From the NCBI GenBank assembly GCA_942492635.1, contig CALOFP010000001.1:62001-126000 (forward strand): DNA of 64,000 bases, in the 5' to 3' direction. Made by a program: the position numbers and the translations under genes. This document shows, one piece after another, positions 43,995 through 52,578 of the stretch. The DNA is from CALOFP01 sp942492635. Its GTDB lineage: Bacteria > UBP6 > UBA1177 > CALOFP01. How positions within the stretch are numbered: position 1 is the stretch's first letter; each line of letters opens with the position of its first letter. The notes below the pieces were generated by a model, which was not told the origin of the DNA, searched no databases, and saw only the letters and a program-made list of their open reading frames with translations.

Positions 43995-44003
43995 GGGAGA
44001 GAT

Positions 44004-46664
44004 TTATCTGAGCAGTCCGAGAAGCCCCTGAGCCATCTGATTCGCCTGAGCAAGCATCGAGGTGGATGCCTGGTTGAGAATCTGATACTTGGCCATATCG
44101 GTTGCCGTTTTCGCGATGTCGAGATCTCTGATTCGGGATTCCGAAGCGATCGCGTTTTCCTGCTGTACGTTAAGGTTGTTTATCGTGTGCTCCAACCTGT
44201 TCACGACGGCACCTATGCGGGCCCTTTCGGAACTAACACGGTCTATAGCCTCATCCAGGTACCCGATTGATTTCTGGGCGCTGTCCTGATTGACGACGAG
44301 AACCCTGTCCACGCCAAGAGCGTGTGCCGACATGTCGCCTATGAAGCTGTCCATCGTCTGGTTCTGGTTGGCGCCTATCTGGAATGACTTGGCGTTGTCA
44401 ACAACGTGGAGGTACTCAACTGACGGTGAATCGGCATTGAATGAAAATTCGTTGCCGTTCCATGTCACGTCGGTTCCTAGACGAGGATCGATGTCCACAT
44501 CCACACCCTCGATGACGTTGTGGAGCGTACCGTCGGTTACGGTATCGGATCCGATAAGCTCACCGGAGTGGGCATCCTTCACCGTCACTGTTGTCTCGGT
44601 TTCGGATGACTTCTGTATGGTCGCCAGCGAAAGCGCGTTGAGAAGATCCTCTTCCGCGCTGAAGGATATCTCGCCTTTCGGTCCGGCCTGAGTCGAACGA
44701 ATAACTATAGTACCTTCTACGGCGCCCTGAGTTCCCGGCACACCCTGGTCGATGAATTCAGCTATGTGACTGTCGACCTGGTTGTCTCCGGTTCCCATTC
44801 CGAGACCGTCGCGGATGGCGTCGTTTATCTTGTCGGCGACCTCGCCTATGCTGTCGCCTCCGTCGATATATACGCTGGTTTCGTCACCGGCACCGTTGTA
44901 GATAGTGATAGTCTTGCCGCTCTCACCGAGCACGAAGTTACCGTCGTCGTCGTAGAAACGACCGATGTCCCGAAGGGCTGTTCCGGCGTTGGCCTGACCT
45001 CCGCTTGTGACATCGAACTCCAGGGTTCCGTCTTCGGCATCGTTATCAGCGAAGTCGAGATGGATGGAACCTGTGTACCAGTCGCCGTTTCCGGTATTGA
45101 GCTGAACTGTATCCAGTGTCACATCACTCTTGTTGAGAGATCCGTCACTGAATGTATAGACTCTGGAATCTGTAGTGAGATTTCCCTTTCCGTCGCTTGT
45201 CGGAGTGGTAAACTTGATACTGTCAACGGTTGCACCGGCAGCTCCGCCTGTAGCCGTATACTCGTTGAGAGCGATAAGCATCTTGTCTCCCGCGTTCCAG
45301 GCTGTATTGGCACCGAGAGTCATGGACATGACCATTGTGTTCTTGCCGTCCGAAAGCTCGGCGGTACCGCCGTTGACAGACGAGTAGCTGAGATTCTTGG
45401 TGTTCCAGGTCTTTCCTTCGTCAAAACTGAAACGTACGGCAACTGTGGAATCGGAAGCCGCAGACATCTTGGCTGTTTCGAGAACCTCGATCATGGCGTA
45501 GGCTCCGCCTGACTGGACACCGGTGACGTCGACGTTGACGGCACTCATCGTGGAATCGTAGTCGAATCCCTCAGTCGATGCCTGTCCGTATGTCGCAAGA
45601 ACAGTCGCACTGATTCCTGCACCGCCGGCGTTGGAGATGTCCACACTGAGAACGTAGGACTGATCCTTTCCTTCAGAGTTGATCGGAAATCCGTTCATCA
45701 TGCCTATCGGATTATCGATTTTTACGATACCCGTATCGGTCTCGTCTCCGCCTGTGAAACTTGTCCAGTTTGTGCTCGCGAAGATATCTATACCGGAGGC
45801 GGTGTCGACAAGTCTTCCCCTGAACTGGTTTCCGCCTTCACCCTCGTTAACCGCATTCAGACGGATACCGCCGTTGGCAACGGTGAGGACGACGGCATCG
45901 ATGTAGCGGCTGAGTACAGCATGCTCGTTGATTGCATTGGCGACGTCGCTGGCTGTAGCGGCTACGGAGGAGTCCTTCCACTGGTACTGGAATCCGTCGA
46001 AATCGAATTCCATGTTGACACCGGTACCACCGGCTGAAATAGCACCCGAGTAACTCGCCTTCACACCGTTGAGATCGATATTGGAGACGCTGTCCAGGCC
46101 CTCCTTCATATCGAATATGTCGGTTTTGAGAACGTGTGCCTGTCCGGGTTTCGCACTGATTTCGAGCTCGTAGTTACCTTCACGGACTCTTCCGCGTACA
46201 ACCGCACCCACCTTGTCGGATGAAGATGAGGTGAGAGCTGCGGCGTCACCGTTGAGAAGTTTCTTTGTGTTGTACTCGGTGGACGTTGCGATACGATCCA
46301 CTTCGTCTGTAAGCTGTGAGACCTCCTTCTGGATCTCCTGCCTGTCGGAGGCGGTAAGTGTTCCGTTTGCGGCCTGAATGGAAAGCTCCCTCATTCTCTG
46401 GAGAATGGAGTGAGTCTCATTCAACGCACCTTCCGCCGTCTGCATGTAGGATATACCGTCCTGGGCATTCATACTTGCCCTTCCGAGGCCCCTGATCTGG
46501 GTTCTCAGACGCTCAGAAATGGCAAGACCCGAAGGGTCATCCGCGGATGTGTTTATCCGAAGACCAGAACTGAGCTTCTGGATGGTACTCGATTGGCCGT
46601 TCGTGGCCTGTGCGAGGTTGTTCTGCGCCTTAACAGAACTGACGTTGTTGATAATGCTTAACAT
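44004..46664 (-). CDS. fliC: flagellin 2 (886 aa)
   Basis: Second flagellin with the same length as flagellin 1 and near-identical blocks over the whole chain, including the enlarged middle (for example SYSGAISAGGTGVNMEFDF, and RFSFDEGKTWNTKNLSYSS). The ends carry LSSGLRINTSADDPSGLAIS and ASTSMLAQANQMAQGLLGLL. Differences from flagellin 1 are mostly conservative. AAGGAGG precedes the ATG and the leader hairpin is 25 bases upstream. Its closeness to flagellin 1 points to a fairly recent duplication or gene conversion. Confidence 0.96.
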   Translation of the reverse strand: MLSIINNVSSVKAQNNLAQATNGQSSTIQKLSSGLRINTSADDPSGLAISERLRTQIRGLGRASMNAQDGISYMQTAEGALNETHSILQRMRELSIQAANGTLTASDRQEIQKEVSQLTDEVDRIATSTEYNTKKLLNGDAAALTSSSSDKVGAVVRGRVREGNYELEISAKPGQAHVLKTDIFDMKEGLDSVSNIDLNGVKASYSGAISAGGTGVNMEFDFDGFQYQWKDSSVAATASDVANAINEHAVLSRYIDAVVLTVANGGIRLNAVNEGEGGNQFRGRLVDTASGIDIFASTNWTSFTGGDETDTGIVKIDNPIGMMNGFPINSEGKDQSYVLSVDISNAGGAGISATVLATYGQASTEGFDYDSTMSAVNVDVTGVQSGGAYAMIEVLETAKMSAASDSTVAVRFSFDEGKTWNTKNLSYSSVNGGTAELSDGKNTMVMSMTLGANTAWNAGDKMLIALNEYTATGGAAGATVDSIKFTTPTSDGKGNLTTDSRVYTFSDGSLNKSDVTLDTVQLNTGNGDWYTGSIHLDFADNDAEDGTLEFDVTSGGQANAGTALRDIGRFYDDDGNFVLGESGKTITIYNGAGDETSVYIDGGDSIGEVADKINDAIRDGLGMGTGDNQVDSHIAEFIDQGVPGTQGAVEGTIVIRSTQAGPKGEISFSAEEDLLNALSLATIQKSSETETTVTVKDAHSGELIGSDTVTDGTLHNVIEGVDVDIDPRLGTDVTWNGNEFSFNADSPSVEYLHVVDNAKSFQIGANQNQTMDSFIGDMSAHALGVDRVLVVNQDSAQKSIGYLDEAIDRVSSERARIGAVVNRLEHTINNLNVQQENAIASESRIRDLDIAKTATDMAKYQILNQASTSMLAQANQMAQGLLGLLR

Positions 46665-46690
46665 GGCTTCCTCCTTGAAAGTTTCGTTAA

Positions 46691-46716
46691 TTCCCTGGCT
46701 GTTTCACGATACAGCC
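46691..46716 (-). promoter_or_regulatory. flagellin 2 leader hairpin with CAGGGAA (CsrA-type site)
   Basis: Minus strand stem GGCTGT/ACAGCC, with a loop similar to that of flagellin 1 (CGTGA), followed by CAGGGAA and, about 20 bases later, AAGGAGGA. The C-G pair replaces a T-A pair of flagellin 1. Confidence 0.6.
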
Positions 46717-46773
46717 TATCGTCGGGCATACACCCTATTGCCGATGGCGAAAGTATTCTCAAATCCTTTAGAA

Positions 46774-46782
46774 CGACCTCCT
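46774..46782 (-). promoter_or_regulatory. extra ribosome-site-like AGGAGGTCG upstream of the flagellin 2 leader
   Basis: It sits 58 bases upstream of the leader hairpin, matching the position of AGGAGGTGA in flagellin 1. The rest of the 46665-47214 spacer has no gene. Confidence 0.3.
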
Positions 46783-47174
46783 GTGAAGATCTGTTTCAGA
46801 AGTTTCCTCGGTGGGAAAATCTCACAGATCCGAATTAAGAATCGGAAGCTGCGGAACTTTCCACTCAGGAAACCGGAGAAATTCAATCTTCTCGTTCTCT
46901 GGCTGATTTTTGAATTCAGTCGATATCGGCGCCTGTTTTGCTTTGCGTTGTTATGGGATAGAAACGCCGTACCCTGCTCTTATGAATGACTTCGACGATC
47001 AAGTCCTCGCTCGTTACGAAATCGGTGTGTTCGGAATAAAATCGTTTTAAATTCATCGCAATAGCTATGGCTATTACTCAAAATTGAAAACAATTTTCTG
47101 CGCGACCCTCCGATTGCTCACTTCAGCGCGACTTACTCAACAAAGTCATAGATGTCAATGAACCGAGAGTTGTA

Positions 47175-47207
47175 GAGGGGAGGCTACCCTCCAGCTGACC
47201 TCCCCTC
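47175..47207 (-). terminator. terminator of flagellin gene 3
   Basis: A 9-bp stem (GAGGGGAGG/CCTCCCCTC) with a 15-base loop, 7 bases after the stop. The following U-tract is weak. Confidence 0.6.
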
Positions 47208-47214
47208 CGTGAAT

Positions 47215-49872
47215 CTATCCGCGAAGGAGACTCAAAAGCCCCTGGGACATCTGGTTGGCCTGGGCCAGCATCGATGTCGCAGCCTGGCTGAGAAGCTGAG
47301 CCTTCGAGAGGTCCGTAGCTTCACGAGCGACGTCGAGATCCCTTATTCTGGATTCCGAAGCGATCGCGTTCTCCTGCTGTACGTTAAGGTTGTTTATTGT
47401 GTGTTCCAACCTGTTCATTACGGCTCCCATCCGTGCCCTTTCCGAGCTGACCCGGTCTATGGCTTCGTCGAGATAACCGATCGATTTCTGAGCGCCATCC
47501 TGATTTACGACGAGAACCCTGTCCACACCGAGTGCGTGGGCTGTCATGTCACCTATGAAACTCTCCATCGTCTGATTGGCGTTGGCGCCGATCTGGAATG
47601 ATTTTGCGTTGTCGACGACGTGAAGATATTCGGTGCTCTGGCGGTTGCCTGAAAAGTCGAAGCTTGATCCGTTCCATGAAACCTGCATTCCCAGACGCGG
47701 ATCGATATCCACGTCAACACCTTCGATCACGTTGTGAAGTGTGTTGTCTGATACAGTGTCGGTTCCTATCTCTTCCTGGGTGTGGGCATCCTTTACAGTG
47801 ACGGTCATCTTGGATTCGGTCGCCTCCTGGATGGTGACGATCGAAAGTGCGTTCAGTACGTCCTCCTCCGCACTGAAAGAGATGGTTCCGTCTGGACCGG
47901 CCATAGTGGAACGCATTACGATGGTACCTTCAACGGCCCCCTCGGTTCCGGGCACACCCTGACTGACATAGTCCGCAAGGTGGTTGTCGACGCTCAGATC
48001 GTCCATACCCATACCGAGCTCGTCCCGCATTGCGGCCTCTATCTTGTCGGCAAGTTCTCCGAGAGTGTCTCCACCGTCGATGTAGATTTTCGCTTCTTCT
48101 CCCTTTCCGTTGTACATGGTGATGAACTTGCCGTTGTCACCGAGCACGAAGTTACCGTCGTCGTCGTAGAAACGACCGATGTCCCTGAGTTTGGTTCCGC
48201 TGTTTGCAACTCCTCCGCTCTTGACATCGAATTCGACAGTTCCGTCTTCCACTGTGTTGGTTCCGAAATCGACATGAATCGAACCGGAATGCCATTCACC
48301 GTTTGCGGTATCGAGCTGGACAACATCAAGTGTTACGTCCTTGGAATCGAGTGATCCCTCCGCGTATGTGAAAACGCGTGAACCCTGGGTCTGGTTTCCT
48401 ATGCCGTCCTGAACGGGAACATCGAAACTGAGAGCCTCAACGTTTCCGGTTCCGCCTGTCGATGTGTACTCGTTGAGTGCGATAAGCATCTTGTCACCGG
48501 CGTTGAGATTTGTATTGGCACCCAGAGTCATGCTGAGAACCATTGTATTGTTACCGTCGGAAAGGGATGCCGTTCCGTTGTTAATTGCCGAATAGCTTAT
48601 GCTCTTCGTATTCCAGGTTTTTCCTTCGTCAAAACTGAAGCGCACGTCGATTGTTTCGGTTGAAGCCGCGGACATCTTTGCCGTTTCCAGAAACTCGATC
48701 ATTGCGTAGGCACCGCCTGACTGAACAGCTGTAACATCGATATTCATCGAGCTGATTGTCGAGTTATAGTCAAACCCGGAAGTTCGTCCCTGTCCGTAAG
48801 AGGCTAGAATTGATGCTGAAATCGGAGCACCTCCAGCAATATCGCTGGAAACGGTAAGCTCGTAGGATTTATCCACACCGTTCGCATCTATATTGAATCC
48901 GTCCATAAGACCGATCGGGTTGTCAACCTTTACGATACCGGTCTGTGTAGTGTCACCTCCCGAGAAAGTGGACCAGTCGGTTGTTGCGAAAATATCGATT
49001 CCGGATGCTGTATCCACAAGTCTTCCCCTGAAGGAATTTCCGTATTCACCCTCGTTTATCGCATTGAGACGGATACCGCCGTTTGCCACTGTGAGAACAA
49101 CGGCATCGATATAGCGACTCAGAACCGCATGTTCATTTATTGCATTGGCAACATCACTGGCAGTTGCCCCAACTGAAGAGTCTTTCCACTGGTATTTGAA
49201 TCCGTTGAAGTCGAATTCCATGTTGACACCGGTCCCACCGGCTGAAATGGCACCTGAAAAGTTTGCCTTCACACCGTTCAGATCGAGATTATCAACGCTC
49301 TGAAGACCCTCCTTAACCTCGAAAATATCTGTTTTGAGTACCTGGGCCTTACCCGGTTCGGAAGTAATGTCGAGCTGATAGTTGCCTTCAGCAACGCGAC
49401 CGCGGACAACTGCGCCGATCTTGTCTGAAGATGAAGACCAGAGAGCAGTTCCGTCACCGTTCAAAAGTTTCTTTGTATTGAATTCGGTTGAGTAGGCGAT
49501 ACGATCCACTTCGTCCTTGAGCTGAGTAACCTCCGACTGTATTTCCTGGCGGTCGGATGCCGTAAGTGTACCGTTTGCAGCCTGAATGGAGAGCTCTCTC
49601 ATACGCTGAAGAATGGAGTGCGTCTCGTTGAGCGCTCCCTCGGCCGTCTGCATAAAGCTGATTGCGTCCTGGGCGTTCATCGAAGCCCTTCCGAGACCCC
49701 TGATCTGTGTGCGCAGACGCTCGGAAATAGCGAGCCCCGAAGGATCGTCTGCAGACGTGTTGATACGAAGACCCGAAGAGAGTCTCTGGATCGAACTGGA
49801 TGTCATCCCGTTCGCCTTGCTCAGGTTGTTCCTTCCTACAACCGAAGCGTAATTGTTGATAATCGACAACAT
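47215..49872 (-). CDS. fliC: flagellin 3 (885 aa)
   Basis: The most diverged of the three flagellins but with the same plan: N-terminal LSSGLRINTSADDPSGLAIS and RMRELSIQAANGT, an enlarged middle, and C-terminal LEHTINNLNVQQENAIASE and TSMLAQANQMSQGLLSLL. The first helix differs (NNYASVVGRNNL). The ATG at 49872 with AAGGAGG is chosen over one 19 codons upstream, which would extend the D0 helix. It lies closest to the GGA-rich RNA candidate and the IS element. Confidence 0.95.
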   Translation of the reverse strand: MLSIINNYASVVGRNNLSKANGMTSSSIQRLSSGLRINTSADDPSGLAISERLRTQIRGLGRASMNAQDAISFMQTAEGALNETHSILQRMRELSIQAANGTLTASDRQEIQSEVTQLKDEVDRIAYSTEFNTKKLLNGDGTALWSSSSDKIGAVVRGRVAEGNYQLDITSEPGKAQVLKTDIFEVKEGLQSVDNLDLNGVKANFSGAISAGGTGVNMEFDFNGFKYQWKDSSVGATASDVANAINEHAVLSRYIDAVVLTVANGGIRLNAINEGEYGNSFRGRLVDTASGIDIFATTDWSTFSGGDTTQTGIVKVDNPIGLMDGFNIDANGVDKSYELTVSSDIAGGAPISASILASYGQGRTSGFDYNSTISSMNIDVTAVQSGGAYAMIEFLETAKMSAASTETIDVRFSFDEGKTWNTKSISYSAINNGTASLSDGNNTMVLSMTLGANTNLNAGDKMLIALNEYTSTGGTGNVEALSFDVPVQDGIGNQTQGSRVFTYAEGSLDSKDVTLDVVQLDTANGEWHSGSIHVDFGTNTVEDGTVEFDVKSGGVANSGTKLRDIGRFYDDDGNFVLGDNGKFITMYNGKGEEAKIYIDGGDTLGELADKIEAAMRDELGMGMDDLSVDNHLADYVSQGVPGTEGAVEGTIVMRSTMAGPDGTISFSAEEDVLNALSIVTIQEATESKMTVTVKDAHTQEEIGTDTVSDNTLHNVIEGVDVDIDPRLGMQVSWNGSSFDFSGNRQSTEYLHVVDNAKSFQIGANANQTMESFIGDMTAHALGVDRVLVVNQDGAQKSIGYLDEAIDRVSSERARMGAVMNRLEHTINNLNVQQENAIASESRIRDLDVAREATDLSKAQLLSQAATSMLAQANQMSQGLLSLLRG

Positions 49873-49906
49873 GATTTCCTCCTTGGAAATTTTGTTTTCA
49901 ATGCGC

Positions 49907-49943
49907 TTCCCTGCCAATGAGACGTCCATGCCTCAACTCATTG
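49907..49943 (-). promoter_or_regulatory. flagellin 3 leader hairpin with CAGGGAA (CsrA-type site)
   Basis: Minus strand stem CAATGAG/CTCATTG with a 15-base loop, then GCAGGGAAG, then AAGGAGGA before the ATG. The stem sequence is unrelated to flagellins 1 and 2, yet the structure and the CAGGGAA position are kept. Confidence 0.55.
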
Positions 49944-50003
49944 CTTTCATTAATCTTTAAGATCATTAAAGCATCACATAAACAATGGGTTGATGCATGA
50001 TAC

Positions 50004-50077
50004 AAAAAAAGGGAAGGAAACAACGCGAAGATCGGATGGTATAAACCTTCCCCGTCTTCAAGCCTTGTTTCCTTCCC
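50004..50077 (-). terminator. long-stem Rho-independent terminator
   Basis: A 13-bp perfect stem (GGGAAGGAAACAA with TTGTTTCCTTCCC), an inner GAAGA/TCTTC stem, and seven U on the minus strand. No protein gene ends upstream of it; flagellin 3 starts 130 bases downstream. Confidence 0.8.
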
Positions 50078-50330
50078 TGGATAGACTTATTTTTCCGAAT
50101 CAATCACCTCGATCGCCTCTTCTCTCCGAAACTCCTCGCGCTGTCCCGGCAGACTCGAATTGACATCCTGTCATATCGATTTCCATTCCACCGATCCATA
50201 CGTCCGGAAACCCCGGCTGAACCGACGAGAGCTCAATCAAAACGGAAGTTATGTTATGCCGCCTTCCCTATGCGGCCTGAGTATCAATGAACTTTCGTTA
50301 CGCTATCTACTACGGAGTGAGAGGAAAGCG
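50004..50330 (-). ncRNA. candidate GGA-rich regulatory RNA (CsrB-like) or attenuated flagellin leader
   Basis: The minus strand here has about a dozen GGA triplets in roughly 270 bases, several in hairpin loops: GCCGC-ATAGGGAAG-GCGGC (50258-50276), TGACA-GGA-TGTCA (50161-50173) and an ATCG/CGAT hairpin with two GGA. It ends with the strong terminator at 50004-50077. No reading frame of note is present. GGA in hairpin loops is the known signature of RNAs that titrate CsrA. The 5' end and promoter are not identified. Confidence 0.4.
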
Positions 50331-50413
50331 GTTTAGCGTTTTTTTAACTTTTTTACACACACCCACTTAACCGACTGTTTTCTATGGGTTTTTATTTTTA
50401 TATATTTTTTTAA

Positions 50414-52129
50414 CCTAAATCGTTCGATCTTATCCTCGAAATGATTCCTTGGTGTACTTGAGAGCCAATTCAGAACAAAAACGCTATATCTGTGGGTAAA
50501 AGTTTACATTTCTCTAGAAAACACAAGTAAAGAATACATTTCGGTTTTATTATTTTCTCAATCTTGCGAGCGTGATCGGCGGCGTCGCAACGCCGAAAGA
50601 AAAATCTCTGTCGATTCAGTACTATATTGGAACCTGAGCTTTCCCCCAGACATATTGAAGAGTCTCACAGGCTTTTGTATTGGCAACCTTAATTACTAGC
50701 TTGTTTGCATGAGTGACAATTATCCCAGGTAAATCGAAGAGCTGCCTGCGACAAGTCTCAGGATACATTTCTTTTTTCCCCATAATTTCTTCGCAGCAAT
50801 CCCTCTTGAAAGCCTGATGGAGGTTAAAGGAGAGAAGCATCATCATAAAGTATGCTTCATTCATCTCGAAATTCTGACAAGGAAGTTTCTCACCGGCAAA
50901 ATCCTTTATATGTCGGTGAGTAAGCTCACTTTCACCTCTGTTGTGTGCAAGCATTAGAATATTGCTTGTTTCGGCAAGGTATGAGACACCGGCTGCTTCA
51001 AGTTGCTCCATCACCTCAGGGTCAACTCCAAGGTTCGTATATAAAATGTTCAGATCCTTCCCGCACTTCACAACCAATTGATTTTCTTCGGAGTACTGGT
51101 AAGTAACGACTGTCCTTCGTTCCTTTTTCCAGCTTCCTCTTTTGTCGTAAAACTCTGTATAACGCCATTCACTTTTACTGTTATCCTTTTTATAACTTGT
51201 GAACTCATCTTCCGGTATTTTCAACACCCTATCGACGATATCCTTGTATGCCTTGCCTCCCATTATGTAGCCGATTTTAAGTTCTTCCTCCATCAGGCAG
51301 CAAAGCTTTTTGTCAAGGTATCCACCGTCCATTGTGGCGATTATCGGAATCCGATGATTAAACTTTTTTCTTATGAGCTTCACAATCCTTTTAAGACCTT
51401 CGGATGTGTCGCTTCCATGATTTGTGTGACATTTGCCTCTGCGGAAAAACATGTCGACAACGTAGCCATTCCACTTGAAGAGAAGGGGGTGAAACCCGCA
51501 TACCTTTTTGTAGGTATAGTCAACGCCTTCTCGCTTCTTAGCAAACCTGTTGTCGAAAACTACGCTGTCCACATCGAGAATTATGTAAGGCGGATTTTCT
51601 ATTTTAAGCCTCATTATGAAGAACTTGTCGAAGAGCTTTTTGAACCCTCTGTCTCTTCTGAAACTGAACTTGCGAAGAAGTCTTTTAACAGCGCTTGTGC
51701 TACAAAGATTATTCTCTTTAACACCAATAAGAGGAGGGTATGCAGGATCATTTTTCAGTTCATCGAAACGGCTAAGATTCAGGGATGTTCCGTCAAAGAA
51801 GTAACAGATTATCTGAATAATCATACTGTGAACAGAGGTTCCCTTCTTACATCCCTTTATAGAATCCATTTTCTCCAGGTCCCTCATCAGCCAAGAGTTA
51901 TTTCTAATGTAATCTGAAACAGCGGCTAACCCGGCCCTGCCAGTAAGTTTCAGATTTGTTTTTTCAACTCCGCTGATTTTTTCATTGAATTTTAACTTTT
52001 CTCGCGCTAACATGACCTCACCTCTTGGGTTTTGTTTTTTTAGGCGATTACATTTATCCAAGAGGTTTCTTTTATTCAAGTTTTTCTTACATTTTCGACT
52101 ATATTTATAAAAAGGTCGAACGATCTAGG
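50414..52129 (-). mobile_element. complete IS1380-like insertion sequence
   Basis: A 1716-bp element with 18-bp terminal inverted repeats, CCTAAATCGTTCGATCTT at 50414-50431 and AAGGTCGAACGATCTAGG at 52112-52129 (two mismatches). Both sides have TTTAA (50409-50413 and 52130-52134), a 5-bp target duplication. It holds one transposase gene. Intact ends and duplication suggest a fairly recent insertion. Confidence 0.9.
50622..52013 (-). CDS. IS1380-family DDE transposase
   Basis: A 463-aa transposase starting ATG at 52013 after GAGGTGAG; an upstream start would add 22 residues. DDE-type residues are visible: ILDVDSVVFDN (first Asp), ATMDGGYLD (second Asp) and NRGESELTHRHIKD (Glu, with the family-typical H-N-R-G-x-x-E run). 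The frame is full-length with no stops or shifts, so the element is probably active or recently so. Confidence 0.9.
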   Translation of the reverse strand: MLAREKLKFNEKISGVEKTNLKLTGRAGLAAVSDYIRNNSWLMRDLEKMDSIKGCKKGTSVHSMIIQIICYFFDGTSLNLSRFDELKNDPAYPPLIGVKENNLCSTSAVKRLLRKFSFRRDRGFKKLFDKFFIMRLKIENPPYIILDVDSVVFDNRFAKKREGVDYTYKKVCGFHPLLFKWNGYVVDMFFRRGKCHTNHGSDTSEGLKRIVKLIRKKFNHRIPIIATMDGGYLDKKLCCLMEEELKIGYIMGGKAYKDIVDRVLKIPEDEFTSYKKDNSKSEWRYTEFYDKRGSWKKERRTVVTYQYSEENQLVVKCGKDLNILYTNLGVDPEVMEQLEAAGVSYLAETSNILMLAHNRGESELTHRHIKDFAGEKLPCQNFEMNEAYFMMMLLSFNLHQAFKRDCCEEIMGKKEMYPETCRRQLFDLPGIIVTHANKLVIKVANTKACETLQYVWGKAQVPI

Positions 52130-52339
52130 TTTAAAATGATTAAAGATCCCTTTTTTCTCAAAAGAAAGACTATTCGACCGTGAACAAGAAGGGCATGAAG
52201 AAAAGATAATACATCATCATATCGATTCTTAAGAGTTCTGCAGATACTATTTTTAAACGGAAGAAGCTATCAAAACACAACAAAAAATTATTCATCAATG
52301 TCCTTCAAGATCTTCATGGCATATCACTTCTTTTTCGAC

Positions 52340-52490
52340 CACAGATTAAGCTGATTGCCATGATTGCCACGATTATATTTTTCTAATTATATCGGTGCCC
52401 ATTGGAATTTTAATCATGTTAATCACGGAAATCTGGAGGATCTGCGGTCCTGGTTGGCAGGAACCTTCCCATATGTGTGCATCTGTGGAA
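52340..52490. repeat. dispersed AT-rich repeat, copy B
   Basis: Begins CCACAGATTAAGCTGATTGC, contains CATTGGAATTTTAATCATG, and ends with GCATCTGTGGAA. It matches copies at 59339-59550 and 61152-61441 in order and spacing. The 52130-52578 gap otherwise has nothing. Confidence 0.75.
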
Positions 52491-52578
52491 AAATAAGATT
52501 ATTTGACCATCTGTAGAAATTACATATATTTTCATTTTGTTTAGATGGACTTTATCAACATTTCTGGAGCCTTTTTCC

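Noticed and set aside
44766..45512. Long open frames on the plus strand opposite the flagellin genes
   Set aside because: They mirror the strong codon bias of the flagellins, recur at the same place in each copy, and have no ribosome site or recognisable family.
46665..46760. Leader peptide overlapping the flagellin 2 start
   Set aside because: A TTG frame runs into the flagellin ATG, but the matching region of flagellin 1 gives a different, shorter frame; the conserved part is better explained by RNA structure.
46925..46945. Sigma28 promoter for flagellin 2 (GCCGATAT on the minus strand)
   Set aside because: No TAAA box at the right distance upstream; the other two flagellins show no matching site.
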